This document shows, one piece after another, positions 50,540 to 59,442 of a stretch of DNA of 64,000 nt. The notes under the pieces were generated by a model. It did no database searches and was not told the origin of the DNA. It saw only the letters and a list, made by a program, of their open reading frames with translations. The stretch comes from an uncultured Pseudomonadota bacterium (GTDB lineage: Bacteria; Pseudomonadota; Gammaproteobacteria; Ga0077536): NCBI GenBank assembly GCA_902557415.1, contig CACEAA010000003.1, positions 17,698 through 81,697 of the forward strand, written 5' to 3'. The position numbers and the translations under genes were made by a program. Position 1 is the stretch's first letter; each line of letters starts with the position of its first letter.

Positions 50540-50564
50540 TATTACTTGTTGCGAGCAAGTAATA
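50540..50564. promoter_or_regulatory. Operator-like palindrome TATTACTTG-N7-CAAGTAATA upstream of tetR
   Basis: Perfect nine-base arms around a seven-base spacer, ending 19 bases before the TetR-family start codon in an AT-rich leader. Placement and symmetry are what an autoregulatory TetR operator would show. No other copy of the arms in an intergenic region of the window was found by eye. Confidence 0.65.
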
Positions 50565-50583
50565 TATAATTGATAATTACTAT

Positions 50584-51222
50584 ATGAATGCAGTTGCCCT
50601 AATCGACAAAGATCGCCGTACGCAGGCAGAAAGGACAGCTTTGTCGGATGCAAGGATGCTGGACGCTGCCGTGGAACTTATTTGCGCCAAGGGCACAATA
50701 AAAACCACACTGAAAGAAGTCGGGGTAGTTGCGGGCTACAGTAGGGGTCTAGCAAGTCACCGATTTGGAACCAAAGATCAACTCTTCACTTTTATCGTGC
50801 GCTCGGTAGGAGAGTTGTGGTTGAAAGAACTCAGCCTCGCCGTAAAAGAGGAAGTTGGCGTGAATGCCATTGGCGCCGCAATTGATGCGCATCAAGCTTT
50901 CATTACTCAAGGTGCAAACAATATAAGAGCATTCTATATACTTTGGTTTAATTCTATTGGACCTGACAGGGGTTTGAGAGAGGTTGTAGCCAATATCCAC
51001 CTAAGGCGTCAAAAGGACGTAGAAAGCTGGATACAAAAGGGTATTGCCAATAAAGAGCTTTGCGCAACCATCGATTACCAAGGGGCAGCCCAAAATTTCT
51101 GTGCCGCTATTATCGGCATTGTTTATCAATGGCTTGCAGATCCTGAGAATGTCGAGCGAATAAAAGAACTTCATACGATATTAAAAGCACAGACAACGTT
51201 AGCACTGGGAAAGACGCACTAA
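50584..51222 (+). CDS. TetR family transcriptional regulator
   Basis: A 212-residue TetR-type repressor. The N-terminal helix-turn-helix domain runs from about 20 to 68, with MLDAAVELICAKGTIKTTLKEVGVVAGYSRGLASHRFGTKDQLF-like order (helix, turn GVVAGYSRG, recognition helix, then the family signature FGTKDQL). The all-helical ligand-binding domain follows, with IRAFYILWFNSIGPD near 120. The start lacks a clear ribosome site, and a palindromic operator lies just upstream. It is 13 bases before the icmF start and therefore co-transcribed with it. It probably senses an acyl-CoA or ketone and controls icmF and following genes. Confidence 0.88.
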   Translation: MNAVALIDKDRRTQAERTALSDARMLDAAVELICAKGTIKTTLKEVGVVAGYSRGLASHRFGTKDQLFTFIVRSVGELWLKELSLAVKEEVGVNAIGAAIDAHQAFITQGANNIRAFYILWFNSIGPDRGLREVVANIHLRRQKDVESWIQKGIANKELCATIDYQGAAQNFCAAIIGIVYQWLADPENVERIKELHTILKAQTTLALGKTH

Positions 51223-51235
51223 GGGAGACTTAAAT

Positions 51236-54200
51236 ATGAGTACTAAAATCGAAGATATATCTGGAAACGAGGAAATCCCCATATCAGATTCTCCTATGCG
51301 CTTCGTGACAGCGGCGTCTTTGTTTGACGGTCATGACGCTGCCATTAATGTGATGCGACGTATGATTCAGGCGGAAGGTGTTGAGGTAATTCATTTAGGG
51401 CACAATCGCTCTGTAGCGGATGTGGTAAATGCAGCCATACAAGAGGACGCGGACGGAATTGCCATGAGTTCTTATCAAGGCGGTCATAATGAATATTTCC
51501 GGTATATGGTTGATATGCTCAGAGACGCAGGGGCCGGCCATGTCAGAGTTTTTGGTGGAGGGGGCGGCACGATTACGCCTGAGGAAATTTCTGATTTGGA
51601 ATCTTATGGTGTAGAGCGGATCTACCATCCTAACGATGGGATGAAGATGGGTTTGACGGGAATGATTAGTGATCTGGTGAAACGGTCTGAGGACGCAAGA
51701 CTTAAATCAAAGGTTCCCGAAAATATCACAATTGACAACTTTTATAGTGTTGCTCAAATGCTCTCTGCTATTGAAGACTCAGTCATCTCTGATAATAAAC
51801 TTGAGAGGCTTCGTAAAGAGTGGCAAATGGCGTCTGGAAATACTCCTGTGATAGGGATAACTGGGACAGGTGGTGCTGGAAAGAGTAGCGTTACGGATGA
51901 GATCATGTCGCGTTTCTGTCAATACTTTCCAGCGAAAAAGATAGCAGTTTTAGCGGTGGATCCTACGCGTAGACGAACCGGCGGCGCGCTACTTGGTGAC
52001 AGAATAAGAATGAACAGTCTTCGGCACGAGAATTTATTCATGCGCTCCATGGCCACTCGACGGCAGCATGTCTCAACCAGCGCAATGCTGGCGGACGCGA
52101 TTGCGTTTTTAAAGTCCGTAGGTTTCGATATGGTCATAGTGGAGACTGCAGGTATTGGTCAAAGTGACAGTGAAATTGTTGATCTAGTAGACACTTCAAT
52201 CTACGTAATGACAAGCGAATATGGAGCTGCAAGTCAACTTGAAAAAATTGACATGCTTGATTTTGCAGACGTCATTATCTTGAATAAGTTTGACAAGCGA
52301 GGTGCTGAAGATGCACTGCGAGATGTCCGTAAGCAATGGAAACGGAATCATCTGGAATTTGAGACTGAAGACGAGAATATTCCTGTTTACCCTACTATTG
52401 CGAGTCAGTTTAATGACCCTGGTGTGTCCTGGATGTTCTCGCAATTATGCGAGAAGCTTGCACAGCTACTTGGTGACGCAACATGGTCTTTTGAAAACGA
52501 CATAAAAATCAAAGAACCCAAGGCGACTGTTTTAATTCCTGGCAATAGAGTTCGTTACCTGTCAGAAATTGCTGAGCAAGGTCGAGGCATAAATAATCGG
52601 ATCGAAGAATTATGCGAATCAGCCAACCGGGCTCAATACTGTTATGGTGCACTCAATGAGCTGGACGATCCGGAGCTGCCCGCAGCATTTGAAGCTTATG
52701 CGCAGTCAGCTCTATTAGAGAATGAAGACAAGTCGTTAGTGACTCTGCGGCAACGTTACAATTCAGCTCTTGACGATATGGGTGCAGAAGCACGTCAATT
52801 ACTTTTAGGGTGGCAGCAACGCTTGGACGGGATCACGTCGGAGAAATACAGCTATGAAGTGCGAGGGAAAGAAATTACCGGAGACAACTATAAGCTTAGC
52901 TTGAGTCAGCAAAACATACCTAAAATAGCACCGCCTAAATTTGATGGTTGGTCAGATCAACTACGTTTTCTGATGAAAGAGAATCTTCCCGGAGGCTATC
53001 CGTACACGGGTGGTGTTTTCCCTTACCGAAGAGAGGGGGAGGATCCGATTCGGATGTTTGCTGGTGAAGGCACGCCCGAGCGAACTAATAGAAGATTTCA
53101 TTACTTGTCTGAAGGACAGCCTGCATCACGGTTATCTACAGCGTTTGATTCGGTTACATTGTACGGTGAAGATCCTCATGAAAGGCCTGATATTTATGGA
53201 AAGGTCGGTAACTCGGGAGTTTCTATCGCATCGGTAGATGACGCAAAGAAACTGTATTCTGGCTTCGATCTATGTGCGCCTACTACGTCGGTATCGATGA
53301 CGATAAACGGTCCGGCGCCGATTATTTTGGCGTTTTTCATGAATGCTGCCATCGACCAGCAGGTAGAGAAATATCTGGAAGAGACTGGCGGTTGGGAACA
53401 GGCCAACGAAAAGATTGCTAAGATGTTTAAAGGTAAAATTCGCCCGGTCTATCAAGGTGATCTGCCTCCCCAAAACAATGGGTTAGGATTAGGTCTTTTG
53501 GGTTTGTCGGGCGCAGATGTTGTTGATGCTAAGACGTACCAAGAAATTAAAGAGCGGACATTGAAGTCTGTTAGAGGTACAGTGCAAGCTGACATCTTAA
53601 AAGAGGACCAAGCACAAAATACATGTATTTTCTCTACTGAGTTTGCAATGAAGGCGATGGGCGATGTGCAAGCTTATTTTGTAGAGCACCAAGTCCGCAA
53701 CTTTTACAGCGTTTCTATCAGTGGTTACCATATTGCAGAGGCAGGAGCCAACCCGATATCGCAGCTAGCGTTTACGCTCTCAAACGGTTTTACTATAGTT
53801 GAGTACTATCTTGCGCGAGGTATGTCTATTGATGATTTCGCGCCGAATCTGAGTTTCTTTTTCTCTAATGGCATGGATCCTGAGTATACCGTTATTGGTC
53901 GTGTTGCACGGCGAATATGGGCGAGAGCGATGAGAGAGCGCTATGGTGCAAACTCTAATAGTCAGAAACTCAAATACCATATACAAACTTCCGGACGAAG
54001 CCTACACGCGCAAGAAATCAGTTTCAATGATATTCGAACAACTCTTCAGGCGTTGTATGCACTTCTCGATAACTGTAATAGCCTTCATACAAATGCTTAT
54101 GACGAGGCAATCACCACTCCCACGGAGGAATCCGTTCGAAGAGCCGTAGCTATCCAGTTAGTTATTAATCGCGAACTGGGTCTAAATATTTGTGAGAATA

Positions 54201-54676
54201 CTTGGCAGGGATCCTTTGTAGTAAATGAACTAACCGACCTTGTAGAGGAGGCGGTGTACAAGGAATTTGATAGTATTTCTGAGCGGGGAGGCGTGTTGGG
54301 AGCAATGGACACTATGTATCAACGTTCAAAGATACAAGACGAAAGTATGTACTACGAGCACAAAAAGCATGACGGTAGTTTACCCCTCATCGGAGTAAAT
54401 ACGTTTTTACCAAAAGAAGGACAAGAGGATGAGATAAAAGAACTAGAACTAATGCGCTCCAGTGAAAGTGAGAAGAAAGATCAGATAGATGCCGTCAGGA
54501 ATTTTCAAAATATTCATGGTGAACATCGGGAGAAAGCGCTTTCTGCGCTGCAACAGGTTGCTAGAGCTCGTGGTAATTGTTTCGAACAACTTATGGAGGC
54601 GGTTAAATGCGCATCATTAGGACAGGTATCGGCTGCTCTGTATGATGTCGGAGGTGAATACCGCCGTAATATGTGA
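51236..54676 (+). CDS. icmF: Fused isobutyryl-CoA mutase IcmF (B12-binding, G-protein chaperone and mutase)
   Basis: A 1146-residue fusion. The B12-binding domain (about 20-160) has the DGHDAA motif with lower axial ligand His33. The MeaB-like GTPase chaperone (about 200-490) carries P-loop GTGGAGKSS near 212. The mutase TIM-barrel starts near 575. At the two specificity positions the residues are Phe608 (RMFAGEG) and Gln794 (DILKEDQAQNT), as in isobutyryl-CoA mutases; methylmalonyl-CoA mutase has Tyr and Arg. It interconverts isobutyryl- and n-butyryl-CoA with adenosylcobalamin, possibly also isovaleryl/pivalyl-CoA. AAGGGAG precedes the ATG. It is preceded by tetR and followed by a BtuF-like protein. 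Confidence 0.95.
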   Translation: MSTKIEDISGNEEIPISDSPMRFVTAASLFDGHDAAINVMRRMIQAEGVEVIHLGHNRSVADVVNAAIQEDADGIAMSSYQGGHNEYFRYMVDMLRDAGAGHVRVFGGGGGTITPEEISDLESYGVERIYHPNDGMKMGLTGMISDLVKRSEDARLKSKVPENITIDNFYSVAQMLSAIEDSVISDNKLERLRKEWQMASGNTPVIGITGTGGAGKSSVTDEIMSRFCQYFPAKKIAVLAVDPTRRRTGGALLGDRIRMNSLRHENLFMRSMATRRQHVSTSAMLADAIAFLKSVGFDMVIVETAGIGQSDSEIVDLVDTSIYVMTSEYGAASQLEKIDMLDFADVIILNKFDKRGAEDALRDVRKQWKRNHLEFETEDENIPVYPTIASQFNDPGVSWMFSQLCEKLAQLLGDATWSFENDIKIKEPKATVLIPGNRVRYLSEIAEQGRGINNRIEELCESANRAQYCYGALNELDDPELPAAFEAYAQSALLENEDKSLVTLRQRYNSALDDMGAEARQLLLGWQQRLDGITSEKYSYEVRGKEITGDNYKLSLSQQNIPKIAPPKFDGWSDQLRFLMKENLPGGYPYTGGVFPYRREGEDPIRMFAGEGTPERTNRRFHYLSEGQPASRLSTAFDSVTLYGEDPHERPDIYGKVGNSGVSIASVDDAKKLYSGFDLCAPTTSVSMTINGPAPIILAFFMNAAIDQQVEKYLEETGGWEQANEKIAKMFKGKIRPVYQGDLPPQNNGLGLGLLGLSGADVVDAKTYQEIKERTLKSVRGTVQADILKEDQAQNTCIFSTEFAMKAMGDVQAYFVEHQVRNFYSVSISGYHIAEAGANPISQLAFTLSNGFTIVEYYLARGMSIDDFAPNLSFFFSNGMDPEYTVIGRVARRIWARAMRERYGANSNSQKLKYHIQTSGRSLHAQEISFNDIRTTLQALYALLDNCNSLHTNAYDEAITTPTEESVRRAVAIQLVINRELGLNICENTWQGSFVVNELTDLVEEAVYKEFDSISERGGVLGAMDTMYQRSKIQDESMYYEHKKHDGSLPLIGVNTFLPKEGQEDEIKELELMRSSESEKKDQIDAVRNFQNIHGEHREKALSALQQVARARGNCFEQLMEAVKCASLGQVSAALYDVGGEYRRNM

Positions 54677-54705
54677 GATCTGACGAGCTATTTCGGTAAG
54701 TTGAT

Positions 54706-55530
54706 ATGATTTTAGATGATTATGGTAATGAACACTGTCGGGCTGTTGCTGAACCCAGGATTATTTCACTTGTCCCTAGTATTACTGAACTACTTTTTGA
54801 TTTAGGTCTTAGTAATAACGTAATAGGGCGAACTGGTTTCTGTGTCCATCCTCGCAAAGCGGTAAAGTTTATTCCCAAGATTGGTGGAACTAAAGATGTT
54901 GATTTAGACAAACTAATTGCGTTACAGCCGACACATGTCATTGTTAATATCGACGAAAATACATTACAGACTTATCAACATCTATCTGCCGCAGTAGACA
55001 ATGTGATTGTAACTCACCCCAGCGCTGTAGAAGATAATATGCGGCTCTACTTGATGTTAGGCGAGATATTTGGCGTAGAATCAAAAGCTAGACAGCTTTT
55101 AATCGAGTTTGAACAAAAGTTAGAAAAGGTGTCTAGTTATACAAAGCATTTAGACCGACTAAATGTGTTGTACCTTGTCTGGCGTGATCCTTGGATGACG
55201 GTCTCTAGAGACACTTATATTTCGCATATGCTGGAAATTATTAACTGCCAAACCGTCCCGAGACCTGCAACGACTAGGTATCCTACGCTTTCTGATGAAG
55301 AGATCTATGAGTTATCGATAGATGCCTGTTTATTGAGTACTGAACCTTATACGTTTCGTGAGAAGGATGTTGCCGAATTAGAATTAAAATTCAACTGGTT
55401 TGGTAAGGTACATTTGGTTGATGGTGAAATGGTGTCATGGTATGGGAGTAGGGCTATACTAGGTTTGGAATATCTAGGCGAATTGAGTCAGATATTGAAT
55501 GACAAGAAAAGTGGATCGCTATGGACATAG
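54706..55530 (+). CDS. BtuF-like cobalamin-binding protein without signal peptide
   Basis: A 274-residue protein of the helical-backbone metal-receptor/BtuF family. PRIISLVPSITELLFDLGLSN (about 17-37), VIGRTGFCVHP, IPKIGGTKDVDLDKLIALQPTHVI (about 58-81), and the C-terminal half with VLYLVWRDPWMTVSRDTY and the conserved Trp near the end are the fold's markers. Unlike periplasmic BtuF it has no signal peptide or lipobox (it starts MILDDYGNEHCR), and no btuCD genes are near. Thirty bases after icmF, it may bind or hand over cobalamin in the cytoplasm for the mutase. The stop region overlaps the next small gene by ten bases. Confidence 0.8.
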   Translation: MILDDYGNEHCRAVAEPRIISLVPSITELLFDLGLSNNVIGRTGFCVHPRKAVKFIPKIGGTKDVDLDKLIALQPTHVIVNIDENTLQTYQHLSAAVDNVIVTHPSAVEDNMRLYLMLGEIFGVESKARQLLIEFEQKLEKVSSYTKHLDRLNVLYLVWRDPWMTVSRDTYISHMLEIINCQTVPRPATTRYPTLSDEEIYELSIDACLLSTEPYTFREKDVAELELKFNWFGKVHLVDGEMVSWYGSRAILGLEYLGELSQILNDKKSGSLWT

Positions 55531-55691
55531 AATCGCCTTGTATAAATTTATGTTTTTTAGAGGACGGATTGTGTCAAGGGTGTTACCGAAGTGAGAACGA
55601 AATAGCCTATTGGATGTTAATGACAGACGAGGAACGTAAAAATGTTATGGAAAGGCTTCGTCAGCGCGCTCAAGAAGCTCTTAATCATTAG
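55521..55691 (+). CDS. DUF1289 family small protein
   Basis: A 56-residue protein starting at ATG 55521, inside the last ten bases of the BtuF-like gene. It has the DUF1289 pattern SPCINLC near the N-terminus, then CQGCYRSENEIAYW (about 18-31), and a helical MTDEERKNVMERLRQR. Four cysteines (Cys7, Cys11, Cys18, Cys21) are in the family arrangement and may bind a metal. Function of DUF1289 is not established; many genomes have it next to cofactor or oxidoreductase genes. Overlap means it is translated together with the cobalamin-binding protein. It is easily missed because of its size. Confidence 0.9.
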   Translation: MDIESPCINLCFLEDGLCQGCYRSENEIAYWMLMTDEERKNVMERLRQRAQEALNH

Positions 55692-55801
55692 TCTGGCAGT
55701 AGTGATAGGATATTAGGTTTGGTGGTATAGCATTTGATCGGAACGACAGAGAGAGTATAAAAGATTAAATGTTTTTTTATGAATAAAGTGAGGTGAACAG
55801 T

Positions 55802-56605
55802 ATGAAGTTTGGTTCCGAATTTGAAGCGATAAATTTTGAAATGGATGGGGCTGTTGCGGTTATTACGCTTAACCGACCCGATAATGCGAACAGTTTAAAT
55901 GCCCAGATGGCTGAAGAACTAGTGAAAGCAGCAACGCATTGTGACTCCGATTCATCCATTCGTGCAGTGGTATTCACTGGCGCTGGTAAAATGTTTTCTG
56001 CAGGAGGCGATTTACCGGCATTTCATGCAGAAGGTGAAGGTATGTCTGAGTATATGCGGTATGCAACTACAGGCTTGCATGCAGCGGTATCTCGGTTTGC
56101 GCGTATGAACGCTCCATTTTTAGTTGCAGTGAATGGAGTGGCTGCAGGAGCTGGGTTTTCAATGGCGATTAGTGGTGACTTGGTATTCGCGTCTGAAAAA
56201 GCTGTTTTTACTGAGGCGTACACTAAAGCGGGTGTGTCCCCTGACGGAAGTAGTACTTGGTTTCTACCGCGTTTAGTCGGTAAAGTCAAAGCCATGCAGT
56301 TAATACTACTTAATGATGTCTTGACTGCTTCTCAGGCGCTCGAGTGGGGGTTAGTGAACGAAGTGCTGCAGCCAGATGAACTCATGCCCCGCGTGATGGA
56401 AGTGGCGCAACAATTAGCTAGCGGACCTACTCTGGCTTATGGAGAAGCAAAACGATTAGTAGCGGATAGCCTCTCAAATGGATTGGAGACGCAAATGGAA
56501 ATGGAAACGCGAGCAATTGCGGGGCTAGCGCGGGCTTCCAAGGATACTAAAGAAGGTGTTGCTGCCTTTGTTGAGAAACGGGTACCTGATTTTAAAGGCT
56601 GGTAA
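55802..56605 (+). CDS. Enoyl-CoA hydratase/isomerase (crotonase) family protein
   Basis: Start set at ATG 55802 with AGGTGA five bases ahead; a GTG three codons upstream is in frame but overlaps that site. The 267-residue crotonase has MFSAGGDLPAF (about 63) and VAAGAGFSMA (about 114). The first hydratase Glu is missing (GAGFS), and Asp occurs in GVSPDGSSTWFLPR, the PaaG-isomerase arrangement. So double-bond isomerisation is more likely than hydration. Next to the following reductase the spacing is only five bases, so it opens a five-gene catabolic operon ending in the BVMO. Confidence 0.86.
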   Translation: MKFGSEFEAINFEMDGAVAVITLNRPDNANSLNAQMAEELVKAATHCDSDSSIRAVVFTGAGKMFSAGGDLPAFHAEGEGMSEYMRYATTGLHAAVSRFARMNAPFLVAVNGVAAGAGFSMAISGDLVFASEKAVFTEAYTKAGVSPDGSSTWFLPRLVGKVKAMQLILLNDVLTASQALEWGLVNEVLQPDELMPRVMEVAQQLASGPTLAYGEAKRLVADSLSNGLETQMEMETRAIAGLARASKDTKEGVAAFVEKRVPDFKGW

Positions 56606-56610
56606 GATCG

Positions 56611-57618
56611 ATGAAAGCACTGACTCTTAACGGAAGTGATGGTCCTAGTAGTTTGTCTTTAATTGAGGTTGACGTCCCTGACCCTGGCCCCAATGAAGTG
56701 AGAGTCAAATTAAAGTGTACCGCTCTCAATCGACGAGATGTCTGGATGACTGTAGGACAATATCCCGGTATTCAGATGCCAGCTATCGCAGGATCGGATG
56801 GCTCAGGGACCATAGATGCAGTTGGTACTGGGGTGCCAAAGGATTGCCTAGGATGCGAGGTAGTGATCTACCCCGCGCTAGAATGGGGAGATGATCCGCT
56901 TTGTGGTGGTAAAGATTTCCGAGTATTAGGTATGCCGGATCAAGGTACCTTCGCCGAGTATATCTGCGTGCCGAAGAGCTCCATTTATCCTAAGCCTAGA
57001 CATTTAAGTTGGGAGCAGGCTGCCGCGTTCCCTCTGGCGGGGCTGACTGCTTGGCGAGCAGTAGTTACACACGGTGAGGTAAAGAAAGGTGACAAAGTTC
57101 TGGTTACTGGGATCGGAGGCGGAGCTGCTGGATTTGCTTTATTATGGGCTAAAGAGAAAGGTGCTGACGTTATTGTTACGTCAAGTAGCCAAGACAAAAT
57201 TGACATGGCCATGAAAGAAGGTGCCGTTGCGGGCTACAATTACTCGAATGATTCGTGGTTTAAAGAATTGCGGTCTGAAATAGGTCCAATTGATTTGGTT
57301 ATCGATAGTGGCGGTGGAGATGGTATGAATAGTGTCTTGGACACACTTAAAAATGGTGGGAGATACGTTTTCTTTGGGGCGACACAGGGTAATCCATCCC
57401 GCGGACTTAATATGGCCAAATTGTTTTTTAAGCAAATTCGCATTCAGGGCACGACTATGGGCAGGCTTGAAGAGTTTCAGGAGATGATAGACTTTGTGAG
57501 CTCCAATAAACTGGAGCCAATTGTCGATCAGATATTTGATTTTTCGGATGCTATTGCTGCTCATGAGCGAATGCTAAACTCGGAGCAAATGGGTAAGATT
57601 GTTCTTCGGTTTGGTTAA
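56611..57618 (+). CDS. Medium-chain dehydrogenase/reductase (zinc-type-like, quinone reductase group)
   Basis: A 335-residue MDR protein. The N-terminal catalytic domain keeps NRRDVWMTVGQYPG and GSDGSGTIDAVG. The catalytic-zinc Cys of alcohol dehydrogenases is replaced (NRRD), so it is probably zinc-free. The NADPH-binding turn is TGIGGGAAGFALLWA (about 166-180). GGDGMNSVLDTLKNGGRYVFFG follows. It may reduce an enoyl-CoA or enone intermediate. It sits five bases after a crotonase and 38 before another crotonase. The substrate is not evident, but the operon context of HMG-CoA lyase and BVMO suggests isoprenoid- or branched-type acids. Confidence 0.85.
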   Translation: MKALTLNGSDGPSSLSLIEVDVPDPGPNEVRVKLKCTALNRRDVWMTVGQYPGIQMPAIAGSDGSGTIDAVGTGVPKDCLGCEVVIYPALEWGDDPLCGGKDFRVLGMPDQGTFAEYICVPKSSIYPKPRHLSWEQAAAFPLAGLTAWRAVVTHGEVKKGDKVLVTGIGGGAAGFALLWAKEKGADVIVTSSSQDKIDMAMKEGAVAGYNYSNDSWFKELRSEIGPIDLVIDSGGGDGMNSVLDTLKNGGRYVFFGATQGNPSRGLNMAKLFFKQIRIQGTTMGRLEEFQEMIDFVSSNKLEPIVDQIFDFSDAIAAHERMLNSEQMGKIVLRFG

Positions 57619-57656
57619 TGTCTAATTAAATACTTTCCTTAAGGGGTGTTTGTTAA

Positions 57657-58448
57657 ATGAGTGAGTATCAGACAATTCTTTTAGAAGAGAAATCTCCTCA
57701 CGTATCTCTATTAACCTTTAACAGACCTGAACGCGCGAATGCGATGAACACTCAAATGGGTATAGAACTGAGACAAGTCTTTACCGATTACTACGTTGAC
57801 TCAAAAGATACTCGTTGTTTAGTGGTTACTGGCGCAGGAGATAAGATTTTTTGTGCAGGAGGTGACTTAAAGGATCGAAATGGGATGACCGATCGTCAAT
57901 GGCAAGAACAGCACGCTATATATGAGCAGATGGTCCGTTTAATGCGTGATTGTCCAATACCCATAATCGGGTGTATCAATGGGGCAGCTTATGGCGGAGG
58001 TTGCGAATTCGCGCTTGGGTGTGATTTTTTATACGCAGCAGAAACCGCTAGGTTTGCCTTGACCGAGATTACCCTGGGGATAATGCCTGGAGCTGGGGGT
58101 ACTCTTAACTTGCCACATGCGGTAGGAGAGCGTAGGGCAAGAGAAATTATATACACGGGTACACCATTTTCAGCCGCTGAGGCAGAGTCATGGGGGCTGG
58201 TCAATAAAGTGCTGCCAAAGGATAGTTTAATGGCAGAAACGATGCTGGTAGCTGAGAAGATAGCGAACAACGCTCCAATATCGGTGAAGCAGGCCAAAAA
58301 ATCTATCAGTGTTTCGATGCAAACTGATCGGAATGTCGGATATATGTATGAGTTAGAGGCTTATAATAAAATGATCCCAACTAATGACCGGCAAGAAGGG
58401 GTAGCCGCATTTAACGAAAAAAGGAAGCCTAAATTCACAGGTACCTAA
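57657..58448 (+). CDS. Enoyl-CoA hydratase
   Basis: A 263-residue crotonase with both catalytic glutamates of true hydratases: Glu in YGGGCEFALGCD (about 117) and Glu in LTEITLGIMPGAGGT (about 137). The oxyanion-hole segment is IFCAGGDLKDR (about 63-73), and MPGAGGTLNLP matches the consensus closely. It hydrates 2-enoyl-CoA to (S)-3-hydroxyacyl-CoA; members of this type also include methylglutaconyl-CoA hydratase, which would feed the HMG-CoA lyase encoded 16 bases downstream. AAGGGGTG site before the start. This is the best hydratase candidate of the four crotonases in the window. Confidence 0.9.
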   Translation: MSEYQTILLEEKSPHVSLLTFNRPERANAMNTQMGIELRQVFTDYYVDSKDTRCLVVTGAGDKIFCAGGDLKDRNGMTDRQWQEQHAIYEQMVRLMRDCPIPIIGCINGAAYGGGCEFALGCDFLYAAETARFALTEITLGIMPGAGGTLNLPHAVGERRAREIIYTGTPFSAAEAESWGLVNKVLPKDSLMAETMLVAEKIANNAPISVKQAKKSISVSMQTDRNVGYMYELEAYNKMIPTNDRQEGVAAFNEKRKPKFTGT

Positions 58449-58464
58449 CAGTGAGGGTGTTACG

Positions 58465-59418
58465 ATGAGGACGAACGACGATATTTGGGTCCGAGAAGTT
58501 GGGTTGCGTGATGGTTTGCAGAGTATCGAAACAATTTTTCCAACCGAGGCGAAGTTGGACTGGATTCGTTTAGAGACTGATGCAGGTGTTCCTGAGATAG
58601 AGCTCGGCTCATTTGTTCCTCCCAAGCTTTTGCCTCAATTAGCGGATACTAAATCTGTGATATCTGCTGTGCGCTCTGAAGCTACTCTGCATACTTCAGC
58701 GCTGGTGCCTAACTTTAGAGGGGCCATCGACGGGTTCGCGAGTGGTGTCCAGCAATTGAATTATGTTCTCTCTGTCTCAGAAGCACATAGTCAAGCTAAC
58801 GTAAGAAAGTCGGTAGCCGATGCTGTGGCGGATTTTGGTCGGATATGTGATTATCGAAAAGAGCATAAAGAACACGCTAATGTAAGGTTGGCAGCCGGTC
58901 TGGCGACTGTTTTTGGATGTACAATATCGGGAGAGATTAAGGTTCATAGTGTGATAAAAGTACTTGAGGAGCTTCTTGCGCATGAACCTGATGAAATTGT
59001 TATCGCAGATACAGTTGGCTTTGCGAATCCCTCACAATGTCGAGAGGTATTTGAACTTGTTTTGTCGACTGTTGGGGATATTCCCGTAAGTGCGCATTTC
59101 CATGATACTAGAGGCCTTGGGTTAGCCAACGTGGGTGCTGCATTAGATGCTGGAGTTAGGAGATTCGATTCGTCTTTGGGGGGGCTAGGGGGTTGTCCCT
59201 ATGCTCCGGGCGCGAGTGGGAACATCGTAACCGAAGACTTGGTATTCATGCTTGAATCAATGGGCCTAAAGACTGGGATCTCCTTAGAAGGTTTGTTGGC
59301 GGCGAGGACTTGCATGATAAGGTATTTAACCGATGAACCTACAAGAGGTGCCTTCGTTAACGCTGGTGTACCTAGAGGAGCAGTGTTGGCTAGCTCAGTT
59401 AATAGGTTAGGTGCTTGA
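58465..59418 (+). CDS. Hydroxymethylglutaryl-CoA lyase
   Basis: A 317-residue HMG-CoA-lyase-family protein. REVGLRDGLQSIE (about 9-21) has the metal-binding Asp and base region, FHDTRGLGLANVG (about 212) gives two His/Asn metal ligands, and the active-site Cys244 lies in GGLGGCPYAPGASGN, the lyase signature. It splits 3-hydroxy-3-methylglutaryl-CoA into acetyl-CoA and acetoacetate, the final step of leucine and acyclic isoprenoid breakdown. No biotin carboxylase genes (liuBD/atuCF) are in the window, so the source of HMG-CoA is elsewhere or the enzyme acts on a related 3-hydroxy-3-methyl-acyl-CoA. Confidence 0.92.
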   Translation: MRTNDDIWVREVGLRDGLQSIETIFPTEAKLDWIRLETDAGVPEIELGSFVPPKLLPQLADTKSVISAVRSEATLHTSALVPNFRGAIDGFASGVQQLNYVLSVSEAHSQANVRKSVADAVADFGRICDYRKEHKEHANVRLAAGLATVFGCTISGEIKVHSVIKVLEELLAHEPDEIVIADTVGFANPSQCREVFELVLSTVGDIPVSAHFHDTRGLGLANVGAALDAGVRRFDSSLGGLGGCPYAPGASGNIVTEDLVFMLESMGLKTGISLEGLLAARTCMIRYLTDEPTRGAFVNAGVPRGAVLASSVNRLGA

Positions 59419-59442
59419 GATGATATGTTACGAGGGGGAAGT

